From the NCBI GenBank assembly GCA_036785705.1, contig JAWUZG010000159.1, positions 1,550,001-1,614,000 of the forward strand: a stretch of 64,000 bases of DNA, in the 5' to 3' direction. Shown one piece after another: positions 36,701-48,000 of the stretch (position 1 is its first letter; every line of letters begins with the position of its first letter). The notes beneath the pieces were generated by a model. That model ran no database searches. It was not told the DNA's origin and saw nothing but the letters and a program-made list of their open reading frames with translations. A program made the position numbers and the translations under genes. This stretch comes from Acanthornis magna. Its lineage: Eukaryota; Chordata; Aves; Passeriformes; Acanthizidae.

Positions 36701-38942
36701 GTTGTTGTCTTGTTCTATCTAAAAGCGCTGAAATCCCCTCTTGGGTGTGTGTTATGAACTCATCAGGTAAATACTAACTGCCTGCAGCAGCCTGAGGCGA
36801 GAAGCAACTGAAATATTCCGTCCTATCCTTCTGGCTTGTCTGCTGGCTCTCTGGATCCTTTCTCATGAAGGAATGTACTAAATAATATTTACAGTTTGAT
36901 GTTTCCTTTCCAAGATTCCGGACATGGTTCCCAAGCTGGTTCCCGAGCTGTGCCTGTGTTCTGGGGCTGGGGAGCTGCAAACTCCATCACTGGTGCTGCA
37001 GGTGAACTCCAGACTTCCTCATGCCGTTTTCCTGAGCTGGGAGCGTGGGACTGCAGTCCCAGCAGTAACTTGGCAGTGGGAGCTGTGGCTGGAGAAACTT
37101 CTAATGTGGAAAAGCTGCAGCCGTGGTGCTGGTGTGGCTTGACAGTGTGATACCCCAGGGAATCAGTCTCCTCAGAGGCTCTGGCAATCAAACAGCAAGC
37201 CATGGGGGGAGTCATGGATTGACGGCTGGAGCTGGTAGCTGCTCTCTCCAAGTTTGAAAGGGTGGCGGAGGCAGGCAAATAGGTTATGGAGAGGCCAGCA
37301 GAGATCCTCAGTGTGCTGTTTCCAGAGGAAGGATGCTCAGCTAGGCTTGAGGCATCTGCTTGGTGGTGAGGGTTTGGTTTTGTGGGGTTTGGGTGTTTGT
37401 TTTGAAGGTTGGGGTTATTTTTCCTACATCACTTCATTAGGTAAAGCTACATCTCTGCAACTGGGGCTAAGGACAGAGGGGTTGGTATGAGACCTGAAAA
37501 TGGAGGAGAGATGCTGCTGGGAGTGCCCAGGCTTCGGTGAGGGGAAGGCAGATCATCCCACAAAGCAGGTAAACAGCAGAATCGAGAAGCAACTAACTGC
37601 AAAAAGCAGGAAGGAGCCAATTTTCCCTGCTGGCACCATGTCCCAACCCTCAGCCAGTGTTTCTTAACGAATTTGACATTTATGCTCTGAGAGGGGTTGC
37701 ACAACCACTCCGGCAGCGGGAGCCTGTGCTCATCCCAGCCGAGCAGGCAGTGTCCAGAGCCAAGTGCTGGCCCTGGGCTGCCAGCCTGGGCCCACTGTGC
37801 GTGCTGGGGTGGGCTCAGCATCTCTTCTTGGGTGCAGACTCCATGCAAGATCCAAGGTCAGTACTGGGGAGCCCTGCAAGTAGCTGGTGTTTCAGGAGAA
37901 AGGTGCTGGAGCTGGACTGGGGATGGAGCTGGAGCAAGGAGAGGGTGTGGGTGTGTGATTCATGGTGATGACTGTCGGCAAATGGGATCCATCATCGTTC
38001 ATCTCTTTACAACATGAGTCAGAGGCAGCAGACGGGAAAGGCCATTAGAGCCACACAGAGAGGACACACACACCAGCAGGGCCATGCCAGAGCAATGGGA
38101 GGGATAACTGGAGTGAGTGTCCCTGCACTGGCACTGGGGTCACCACTCCAGGGTCACCTGCTCCAGGATGCACTGGATGAGTGGAAGTCGTGCTTTTACT
38201 CAACGCTAGGAAACAGCCATGTTTCCCAGGGAACAGCTAGGGGTGCCAGGAAACTTGAGCGACTGGGAAAAACAGACTCCTGAGCTTAAAACACCCTGTT
38301 TTGCTCTAATTGTAGGCACTTGTTTTCATTAAAGGGAAGTGGCTCTGCGCTGAGTTCCTGGGGTCCCCAAGGGCTGGTGTGGGGCCGGGTGGGTGGGTGG
38401 CAGGATGGGATTCTCAGAAGAGGGGCAGGGGTGATGGTGCTGCCCAAACTATACCTAGAACTGGGGGTTGGTGTTTGGGCAGCGTGCTGAGTGCCTGGAC
38501 AGCACCCCAAAAGCAGTGAACCCTCAGGCTGCGGCACACGGTGATGTGCTGGGGATGTTCCCTGTAGCCTCCAGTCCCACTGCAGTCCCAGCCTCCGGCT
38601 CCTCCACTGTCCCGGCCTGACTGCAACCCCTGTGCCTCTGCCCCCAGCCCCGCAGATCGCCGTGTCACAGCCCCCGGACGCAGTGCTCCCTGTGCCGCCG
38701 TCCCCAACTCCTCTGCGGAGCCGCAGCTCCCGGCCCTAGCCGCAGCCGTTGTGCCGCAGCCGCCAACCCCACTGCAGCCCCCGGTCCCTGTACCACAGTC
38801 TCCGGCTCCTGTGATGGATGGCAGCCCCCGCCCCTTGTACCGCAGCCCCGGTCTCACCGCGGTCCCTGTTCCGCTGTCACTGTCCCTGCCCGGTGGCAGT
38901 GATAGCATGTGAAGTGTGGCCAAGGACAAGCACTAGCATCGC
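36701..38942. other. Intergenic spacer between TPD52L2 and the tRNA gene
   Basis: No gene is supported. The last part, about 38,560-38,890, is a degenerate proline-codon-like GC-rich repeat (listed separately). Confidence 0.6.
38560..38890. repeat. Degenerate GC-rich repeat
   Basis: Loose repetition of CCGCAGCCCCCGGTCCCTGT-like units of about 20-30 bp with strong drift. It generates open frames on both strands (Pro/Val-rich on +, Gly/Thr-rich on -) without domain support. Confidence 0.5.
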
Positions 38943-39014
38943 TCCCTGGTGGTCTAGTGGTTAGGATTCGGCGCTCTCACCGCCGCGGCCCGGGTTCGAT
39001 TCCCGGTCAGGGAA
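38943..39014 (+). tRNA. tRNA-Glu (anticodon CTC)
   Basis: A 72-nt cytosolic tRNA-Glu decoding GAG. The acceptor stem pairs TCCCTGG (38,943-38,949) with TCAGGGA (39,007-39,013), followed by discriminator A. The anticodon stem CGGCG/CGCCG encloses loop CTCTCAC with anticodon CTC at 38,976-38,978. The internal Pol III promoter is intact: A box TGGTCTAGTGG (38,950-38,960) and B box GGTTCGATTCC (38,993-39,003). The gene has no intron, and CCA is not encoded, as usual in eukaryotes. The body matches the common vertebrate tRNA-Glu-CTC sequence as remembered, and all stems are intact. It lies about 150 bp upstream of the DNAJC5 promoter core. Confidence 0.97.
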
Positions 39015-39020
39015 GTTCCG

Positions 39021-39025
39021 TTTTT
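39021..39025 (+). terminator. Pol III terminator of the tRNA-Glu gene
   Basis: TTTTT begins seven nucleotides after the tRNA end. A run of four or more T is sufficient for Pol III termination. Confidence 0.85.
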
Positions 39026-39371
39026 GCCGCGGTCTATTCCGCTTTTCCGCCTTCTATCCCGCCGCCCCCCCCCCACCATTCCCTTCGGGATCCCCCCGCG
39101 CGCTCCCGGCGCTGCGGCCGCGTGCCCGCGCGCGCGGCGGGGGCGCTGCGTGCCGGGGGCGCGCATGCGCAGTTCTCAGGCGCCGCCCCCTCCCGTGGCC
39201 GGGTCCCGGTCGGTGTCTGGCGGCGGCGGCGGCACCGGCGCTGAGGGCGGAGCGCGCGCGCCGCCGCGACCGGGCCCCGCGCGAGGCCCCGAAGAGCCGC
39301 CCCCGCCCCGCGGGGCCGCCCCCGCCCGCCCGGGGCTGCGCGGCCCCTGCCCGCCCGCCCGCGGGCCGCAG
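39026..39371 (+). promoter_or_regulatory. DNAJC5: DNAJC5 CpG-island promoter and noncoding exon 1
   Basis: Extremely GC- and CpG-rich sequence with GGCGG repeats and no TATA box. It ends at a consensus donor, CCGCAG followed by GTGAGC at 39,372, which makes a natural end for the noncoding first exon. An NRF1 palindrome lies at 39,161. The TSS is probably downstream of it, around 39,180-39,260, but cannot be fixed from sequence. The coding start is almost 20 kb downstream in exon 2. Confidence 0.65.
39161..39170. promoter_or_regulatory. NRF1-type palindrome
   Basis: GCGCATGCGC is the core NRF1 consensus. It is typical of CpG-island promoters close to the TSS. Confidence 0.55.
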
Positions 39372-41299
39372 GTGAGCGCGGCGGGGCCGGGCCGCGGGCG
39401 GAGGCCAAGATGGAGCTGGTGGCGGTGGTGGTGGCGGGGGGGGCGCGGCGAGGCGGGAGGACCGGGGGAGGGTGGGATGTGCCCGCCGGTATCTTCCTGC
39501 CCGCCGGCATCGCCCTGCCCGGGGGCATCGCCCGCCAAGCATCCCCGCCCCGGGAGCCCCCCACCCCGGGAACCCCCCGCACTGGTCCCCGGTGGCGGTT
39601 CGGGGCCCGCGCTCCCCCCCCACACCTCGGAGTAGGGGGAAAAGCCCCGAACAAAAGGCCTGGGAAGGTGAATTCCAAATGAAAGTCATCTGTGTGTGTG
39701 GGAGCCGTGAATCACCCTGGCTCGCTCCAGAAGCCGGGGTGATTTTCCCTTCCCTTTCCTAACATTATCCTGCTTAATTTTAAACGAAATAATTACTAGC
39801 CCCTCGGCTGATGAGGTGCTTAATGAATGACGTACCAGCAGCGGGAAGCAAATCCAGCCTTTATAACATGAAACTTGCAAAGGCAGCATATTTCTGTTTA
39901 TTCGTGCAGTGTCTTCTGGCTATCAAATTAAGAATTCCAGTCAGGTAATTCTGGAGACACGGAAATGCAACTGGACCTAACGGAGACAGCGGATTCCCTG
40001 ATAGCACCTTTCTCCTGCTTTTGTGCTGTATCAATACCTGACTGTTCCACAGCAGCGACACAAAGCCTTGAGTTTATTAGTGGAGCGTGGGCACTGATGG
40101 AGCTGGTGCTCCCTGGGGAGCAAGGTGAAGGCCATCCTGTCTGACATAAGAGGGAAGGCCAAAGGGTTTTATCTTTTCTAGGTTTGTTTTCACTGGGGTG
40201 TTAATTTTCGTGCACTGTGAGACATTGCTGTTGAGCTGTCTGTGCTGCGGTAAAGCTTAAAAAAAAAAAGGCATAAATTTGGTACATCGTCTCAGACCGG
40301 TGTGAAATAATCTAATTCTCCCTGCTGATGTTTGCCTCATGCCAGCTTATCATCAGGAAAGGGAAATGCTGTGAGTGTGCTTAAATACTGTGTTAGTTTG
40401 CTGCTTTGGAAGCAAAAACTTGCAGGCCGCAGTCACCCAGTGGCTGAGCAGTGGTGGTTCACCCATTTCTCTGGGTAAATTAAGCTCTCCAAAGTATGCA
40501 GAGCTGCAAGGATTTCCTTTGGAAATGCGTCAGGATTGGACCTATTTAAATTCTTGAATTGTAGCAGCCTCCTCGAAGTGGAATTTATTCTTTTTACTGC
40601 TATTTCATTAGTGGCGTTTTCAGGTTCTCAGGCATTTGTTGGTTTCAGGTTACTTAGGATCAGTGTTTGCATTTTTGTTTGCTTTTGGTGGAATATGATG
40701 GAATCCTAATCTGACTAAGGGATCCTGAGAAATATACGCCAAATTCATTTGCTTTAATGAATTAGCTCTAATAAATCAAGTATGCTATGCCCTGGGAGGG
40801 AGAAAAGAAGGGAAGCAAGAGCTGGAGTGGAAGAGAAATTGACATTAATATATAGAGTGTAAGATGAAAAGAAGTTTATTTTTATTGAACAGCTTCCTGT
40901 GGTTTTCTCGCCATGCTCTAAGGGCTTTGGAGAAATTCGTCATGTTGCTGGCAGTGCAGAATCTGCTTTGTGGAGAACTCGGGGTTTGGAGATGGGATTT
41001 TCAGCCAAACAGCTTTTTGTAAGCATAAATAAATACTTGTTTCCCTCCCTCGTTTATTTCATCTTAGGGATTGTCTGTAGCATTTAAATGAAAGGGGAGA
41101 TGCTGCAACATGGTCATGTTCCTCCTAAATTTTGGCTGTGTTGCGTTGATAAATTGCAGGCTGGAGGTTCAAGTGGAAGATTCTCCTCCTTCACAGGGTG
41201 GCTGTGTGCTATATTTAACCATCATTTATCAGTGAGTGCCTGAAAAAAGTAATATTTTCTAGTATGTTTTGTCTGCTAGTGTAGCCCATAGCCCATGTT

Positions 41300-41640
41300 G
41301 ATTATTCCCAGGAAGTATAAACACTTTCAGTCTTTCCCGAGTGCCCAGTGATCCACCTCCTGCTCCATTGGGAGTGTGTCCTGGTTTGCAGTGGATTGCA
41401 GGCAGCTGATGTGGTGTGTGGCTGAGGTGGCACCATCACCGACCTGGCTGCACCAGGGAAGTTGCCCAAGATGTTTGGAGCCTGCCAGAGGCTTGTTTTG
41501 TAGTGGACTGAACAGGGGCTGGAATGCAGCTGTGGCATGGACAAGCTTCTCACACAATTCTTACCATGATGCGTGAAGGCATCCATCAGCTCAGTGGGGT
41601 TGTTTGGATCGTCATACTTTGGAAAACATGGAGCAGTACC
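41300..41640. other. Unclassified segment next to a CR1 copy
   Basis: This stretch is less AT-rich than the surrounding intron and directly abuts the CR1 copy. The minus strand has an open frame running through it and on into the CR1 sequence, with a KYDDPNNPTELMDAF-like portion in this segment. I do not recognise a family. It may be diverged upstream CR1 or another old repeat. Confidence 0.25.
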
Positions 41641-42095
41641 AGAGTAGGACTTCAGAACTTTCATGCTGGAGTGAGTCCAGAGGAGGGCATGAAGATGCTC
41701 CCAGGGCTGGAGCAGATCTGCTCTGGAGACAGGCTGAGAGAGGTGGGGTTGTACAGCCTGGAGAAGAGAAGGCTCCAGGGAGACCTTAGAGCCCCTTCCA
41801 GTGCCTAAGTGACTCCAGCCCCTGGAGTGACAGGACAAGGAGGAGTGGCTTCACTGACAGAGACTAGGGTTAGATTGGATTCTAGGGAAGAATTCTTCCC
41901 TGTGAGGGTGGTGAGGCCCTGGCACAGGTTGCCCAGAGAAGCTGTGGCTGCTCCATCCCTGAAGTGTTCAAGGCCAGGCTGGATTGGAGCAACCTGGTCT
42001 CATGGAAGGTGTCCCTGCCCGTGGATGGGGATTGGAACTAAATGATTTGCAAGGCCCTTCCAGCCCAAACCAGTCTGGGATTCCATGAGCCTGAC
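41641..42095 (+). mobile_element. CR1 LINE fragment, 3' end with ORF2 remnant
   Basis: Forward-oriented CR1. Translated pieces show LREVGLYSLEKRRLQGDL (near 41,735-41,790) and, in another frame, a PWHRLPREAVAAPSL segment (near 41,920). Both match the C-terminal end of CR1 ORF2 as remembered. The frame shift between them and the missing 5' part show a dead copy. The 3' end, CCTTCCAGCCCAAACCAGTC then GGGATTCCATGA, is the normal CR1 tail region. Confidence 0.9.
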
Positions 42096-45000
42096 AGCAC
42101 AAGCGTTGATGTTGAGACCCCTTGGCCTTACAGGTTATGCATTTGGCAGGTGGTGGTTGGCAGCATGGATGCTGTTATTTGTTGTAGTTCCTCTCGTGAG
42201 CTTCAAGAAGGACTTTTGTCTGTTTTAAATGGTGTGATAGTGAATATTAATAGAAGCCTAACTGGATTATATTAGAAATAATGTTTTAGGTTAAACATAA
42301 AAGTTGCTGTTCTGACTGTTTTTTTAATTTATGAACTCAGTTGCCAGAATATCCATTGTGGAAAAGCAGGCACAATTGAAGGCTGGAAGGACCTTCAAGC
42401 AAATCCTGTCTATCTTGACCTAGAACAGCAGTGCTGTGACTGGCCTTTGATATTTGCCATATTTCCCTCTTTTATCCGTTTGCCAGTTTTAAATCTTTTT
42501 TTAAGTACTGTTAATGTTAACAACCAGATCAAAATATTTTTCAGTATGTTTGGGAATGGGTTGCCAGAACTTTTCTGTAGAGCTTATACCTGGACTGAGC
42601 AGTCCAGTACCCTCCCCAGAGTGTGCAAACTGGCATCTGCTGGGAACTTCACTGCTCTCCTGTCAAACCACAAACAGGGGGATTAATTTAAGGTAGTTTT
42701 AATACACTATCTGATTTCTCTCACAGTTTGCTCTCGAGCTGTGCAAGTCCTCTTTGTTTGGCTTTGCCTCTGCCTGGGAAGATGAGGATCTTCTGCCACT
42801 CTCCACTGGCCTGAGGAAAAGATGTTTTCCAGGAGCAGAGTGTACAGCTTGGTGATGGCTGGGTTTCTGTGAGGTGACCCCCACCTTAGGAGCAGATGGC
42901 ACAGAGTCCTGCAGTGAGCCCATCCCTTGTCTCAGGTGTGGCCACCTGGGCCGTGGGACAGATGGGTCATGGCAGAATCCAGAGGGAGGGATAAGGAACA
43001 TCACCAATGACCTGGACCGAAGTGAAGCATTGTACTGTTTCTTTTGACCTGAAGAAGCTGTTTTCTAGGTGCTCAGATAATTGAAGTAATTTGAATTAAG
43101 CAGTACTGATGCTCTGTGATGATGCTGGTTGGTTTACCATTGGCTGCTTTCAGTCTTGAAAGAAAGGAGTTTGAATGGTGCAATATCTTAGGATTTCCTT
43201 AGAAACTCAGTTGAAATATTGTCTTAATCAATAAAAACATACAAAGCACAGTTGTTGGAAAGTGCATATTTTACCTTCAGAGGCACTTTGCTTCCTATTT
43301 CAGGCCATGCAAACTGACAGGAGGATCTGTATTCCAGAAAGTACCTCAAAAGATTGCTTAAATGTTTTTAATAAAGTGATGGTAGCCAATAAAAAGGGTT
43401 ACCATTTTTTCCTGTGCATAGAATAGTTAATTCTAATTAGTAGCATTAATTGTGAGGTTTTAATGTGTTGGTGATACATTGTTTTTTTTATTGGGAGAAC
43501 ATGAATAAGATTGTTTTAGCATATGTTGAAATTTCTTATGTCCTGGCAACTCATCCTAGTTCCACTTCTTTTGTATCTGCATTGCACTGAAATGTGCCTT
43601 TTAAAGCTCTTTTCTGCGTCTTTCATTAATGCTGAAGTGTTTTCAGTGCCAGCGTATTGTGGGGCCAAATTCAGTAAAATGCAAGTGTCTTTTTCCTCTA
43701 GGTGCAAGCTTCTCATCTTCTTATGCAAGTATTGAAAGGAGAAAATTGAGGGTTTGTGGTGCACAGGGGTGCAAACAGAACGAGTCCTCTAGGCCCAAGT
43801 TAAATTAGCGGATGCCATCTCCTCTTTCATAATCTGCTCAAGGGTTTTGTAATGAGAATAGAGTTTCTCAATGAAAGATTGTAGCTCTTTATTTATTTTT
43901 GTTTTTAATATACTTCAGTGCCATGATCTAAACTTTGTTGGGTGAATGACTGGGCAAACAAAAATCCCAGTGGTGTTTGGTTACCTCTTACCAAAGCATC
44001 TCTAAGGAACCTTTTTTTCTGTTTTGTGACATAAGTCTGGGTTCATTAACTGGTATTTTTGTGGCCTGATGGCTTCTGACCAATGAATGATGCAAGTAAA
44101 TAGTTCAGTGGATCTGGTTGCAGAGACAGACAGTGTCTGAGCCCAGTGACAGAAGAGAACAAACCAGAGATCCACCAGCACCCCACATTTTCCCCTCCTG
44201 CCTTCTGGGCTTCCTCTTCCTTCTGAGAGCATGTATTTATATATCTGTCAGGAACTGTTTTTAACAGCTTGCTCTAGGAGAACTTATACCATCCTGCTTC
44301 TGCTTTGGTCACAGGCAACTTCGCAGTCCTCCATTGGTTTCATCTGGGTCTTACTAAAGTTGTGTTCGGTGTCAGGGATTCTGGAACCTTTGCGACTTCT
44401 AAAGAACGATCTGTAGAAAAAGTGAATATACAGAACCTCTGGATTGCTCATATTTTGCAGTGGGGAAAGAAGAAGCATGAAGTTCACTGATGTCATTACA
44501 GTAACCTATTATGCAGTTCCAAAAAGCAGAAACTCACAGAGGTTTTCTCGTTGTATTTCCCCTTTTATGTCTAATTTTTTGGCTGTATTTCAAATGAAAA
44601 TATTCTTTTCCTTCCCATCTGCCATTACATATTTTATGTCTTAGCAGGATTTTCTGTTGCTGTGCAGTTTTATTTATGTGGGTCTTTGCCTGGGTCAGTT
44701 GTTAGAGAATTTTCCTTATGAATCTGCTTCTCATGGCTTGAGAATTTAGGGACATTTACTGGAAACACATAATTAGGTTTCAAGCTGCTTATAGAGGGGA
44801 GAGGGACTTGGGATCCAAACTCCAGATGTTGTGGGCAGTTAATAGCAATAATATCTGCCATAATATTGAATATGCCAGGTGCAGGAAATTCCTTCTACCA
44901 AGGCTAGGCCCCATCAAGTGAGATATTTATAATTTCAGGTTGCTTCCAGAGTTTCCTGAGGGTAAGCAATTAAGGGATTGTTGTTAAAAATATGCTAAGA

Positions 45001-48000
45001 AATGTATTAATTTTTCTTCTCTGTAGTCCTAAGGTCATCATGGAAGCTGATGCTCTTGCTTCTGATAGAAGTACAAGGAGGGGAATGAGCAGACAAAATG
45101 GGATGTGTAAGATCCTGTTCAGAGTCTGGAGTGTGGCAGTGTGTCTTTGGGAGACATGTGACATTGTGATAAAAGCAGGTGGAAGGAGAACAAAATTAAT
45201 AAGTGTTCATGTGCTTTCACAAAGGCCATATGGGATCCCTGGGAAATCATCTGGACAGGGAATTGAAGCAGTGCTGGGTTTGGTTTTTTTTAAGATCCGC
45301 TCTAGTCCATGTTCACCGAGGACTGGAGTTATCCCAATGCAGCTCCAGGTCAGACTGGTGACAGCTTTGATCCGATACATTGGACCACTCTGATACACCT
45401 CACCTGACTTCATCTGTGTGGCATTTTGGGCAGGGGCCCTTGGTGAGCTCTGGAAGAGGTTTCGATTGGTTGGTGGACCTTAGCTGGGGGTCCTGGATCC
45501 TACACTCCTCCCAGCACTCCCTGGCATCTCCTCACTTGCTATTCGTTGAGGAGGAGGGAAGGGACCATGAAATCACTGAAATCTGAGGTGACCTTTTTCT
45601 GGGAAGCTATAACCAGAGATATTCCTGTTTTAAATTGGATTTAAAAGCCAGATTCAGTTACTGTTCAGAGCAGTGAATAAATTTAAGTTCTAAGTTCATT
45701 CTGAGTCACTGTTCTTTGAGAACTTGAGGAATATTTTCCATGGGATGCCTAACAACCTCTGTAGCTCTGTCTGCTTTCTGTATGTGTATGATCCTGAGGT
45801 GTGTCTTGGAGTTCTTCTGGTCTGAGTGGTGAAGGAAAAATAGGGTCTGAAGCATGTCTTTTCTTTAGAAAACTTATTTTATCATTTTGGTGTTTGATTT
45901 GACAAATCACTGATCAGTCAGTCCATCTTTTGAAGGCCCTAATGGTCATGCTGGTAAATAACATTCTTGCTTTGACCATTTTTATCACAGAGTAAAATAA
46001 ATGCATGTTCAAAGGAGATACTTTTGTCTGGACAGTAATTAGTGAAAATATTTATTTTTCTTAATACACGTCTCACTTTTTCTTTTCCTAAAGAGTTCCT
46101 GATTTCCGCACTTGCTCACTTCATTCTCATTGCACTTTTAAATAAGCACAGCATTGGCTCTTCACAACTGACTTGGGAAAACCAGGCAGTCAGAGTTAAT
46201 CAGAAGGTGTTTGGAAGGTGCACAGGGTAATTTCCCAAGCTTACCTTACTATTTCCCTGAGTGGTTTGGATAACAGGGCCAGCAGCCAACATGACTTTAT
46301 TGTTGGGCCTGGCGTGGAATATATGTTGGATACAACATCCTGCCTGATGAAAACACAGCATCTCCCATGGCTGTCCTGTAATGCACAGCTCCTTACCCTG
46401 GTTTTCTGCAGCTCATCTTAAAACCACATTTCATCCTGTGACTTGTTTTGTTGATGTTTTCCATATAAAGGCCAGGGAGCCCCTCGTGCCTGTTAAAAAT
46501 TATCTATGATGACTTTAACTCTTCTTGCTGTTTTGAGGCTGTTTAAATGTGTAGATGTATAAAATACGATTTTAAAATAACCCTAAATGAGGAAAGGTGC
46601 TATTTTACAATTAATTTTGTTTCTGCTAAGGATCTCCAGGGGGACATACCTTTGGTTTGGGGAATATATGTAGGAATGACACTGATTTAACATTTTACTG
46701 ATGGCATCACATCAGGGGTACAGGCAAAGCAAAGAGACATCTCTCACACTCCAGTGTTAGTGAAAATCAGAGGAAGGAATAAAAACATCAGTCACAGAAA
46801 CTATACACAGGGTTTTCTGACTTTATTATCACTTATTTGGTGGAAAAAAGACTAAATATGATAATTCCATACTTTGTGCTGAAACTGAAAAGCCTTGGGA
46901 ATGGCAGTGATTAAATTATGCCCCAGTATAATAGTGGCTTTTTGTTCTAAGCCCTCTGAAATGTGACTCCTTTCTGAAAACCTAGTGTATAAAATCTATA
47001 CATGTTCTTATTCTTACCCAATTACATTGTTAGAAAACTCAGTTACAATTAAAGTTTGACCATAGTTTTTTCTGAAGTGTCAGGTTTTCAAACTAAGTCT
47101 AGGGCCTGAAATTCAAGCTGTGTCTTTTCTTATTAAATCACCAGTGAATTAGTGGGAAAATCAGTAGGACAAATGCATTCTTTGTTGCCTTATTATTTCT
47201 AAATTATGGATTGGCTTTGTTTTTTTCTTTTTTAAGCAGCCATGAAATACTGTTGCTAGACTGAGTGGTGGAACTGAGGACATCCTTCATCAGGCAGTCT
47301 GCAGATTAAATGTATGCAGAGTGAGAGAACAGGGGAAATAAATATCGTTATGGTTTGTGGGGGAGTAGTATAAAATAAATCTTTTTGTTGGTGAAACCAC
47401 ATTGTATGGTTAGAAAATACCAAAGAGTTTGTCTCCTGTAAGAAAATGCCAGTTAAAATTAAAACTGCTTTAAATCCAGCCTTGTGATTTGTTTGGGTAT
47501 TTGTAGCCAAAAGAGCTGACTCCAACATACAGGGGGTGTACTGGGTAATGCATTCTGGGGGTATTATAAGAGTATTGTGACATTAGCATTGTATTAGTAG
47601 GGATGCGTTTGGGATCGCTAGGGAATAAATGTGTTCTCTACCCCAAGGTACTATCTCCTGTAATTTCCTATGTGCTTGCCCCTGGACGTGGGCTCTGGTT
47701 TAATTCACCTGAGAAGAAACAGAAATATTTGCAGTGAAGGCATCACCTCTGGCATCACCAAGCCTTCAAAAGGAACTTGATTGTATGGTCATGCCAAAAC
47801 AACAAGTAAAAGTTTGAGTAATACAAGCTGTGCTGGTCAGCTCAGATTTTATCATGGAATTCTGTAGTTTTAACTCCTTTCACACTTCTGAATGTCCATG
47901 TGCTGGGGATTTGAACAGGACGGGTATGACAATCACATTATAGCTTTCAAACCATTTTCTGTAGCACCTGACACCATCCAGAGGGGGGAAATTTGTGGCA

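Noticed and set aside
38414..38929. Gly/Thr-rich minus-strand frame and a Pro/Val-rich plus-strand frame near the tRNA gene
   Set aside because: Both arise from a degenerate GC-rich repeat. There are no splice sites or conserved residues.
38909..39244. 111-codon open frame reading through the tRNA gene and the DNAJC5 promoter
   Set aside because: Its middle is the tRNA-Glu gene read as protein; it is not a coding gene.
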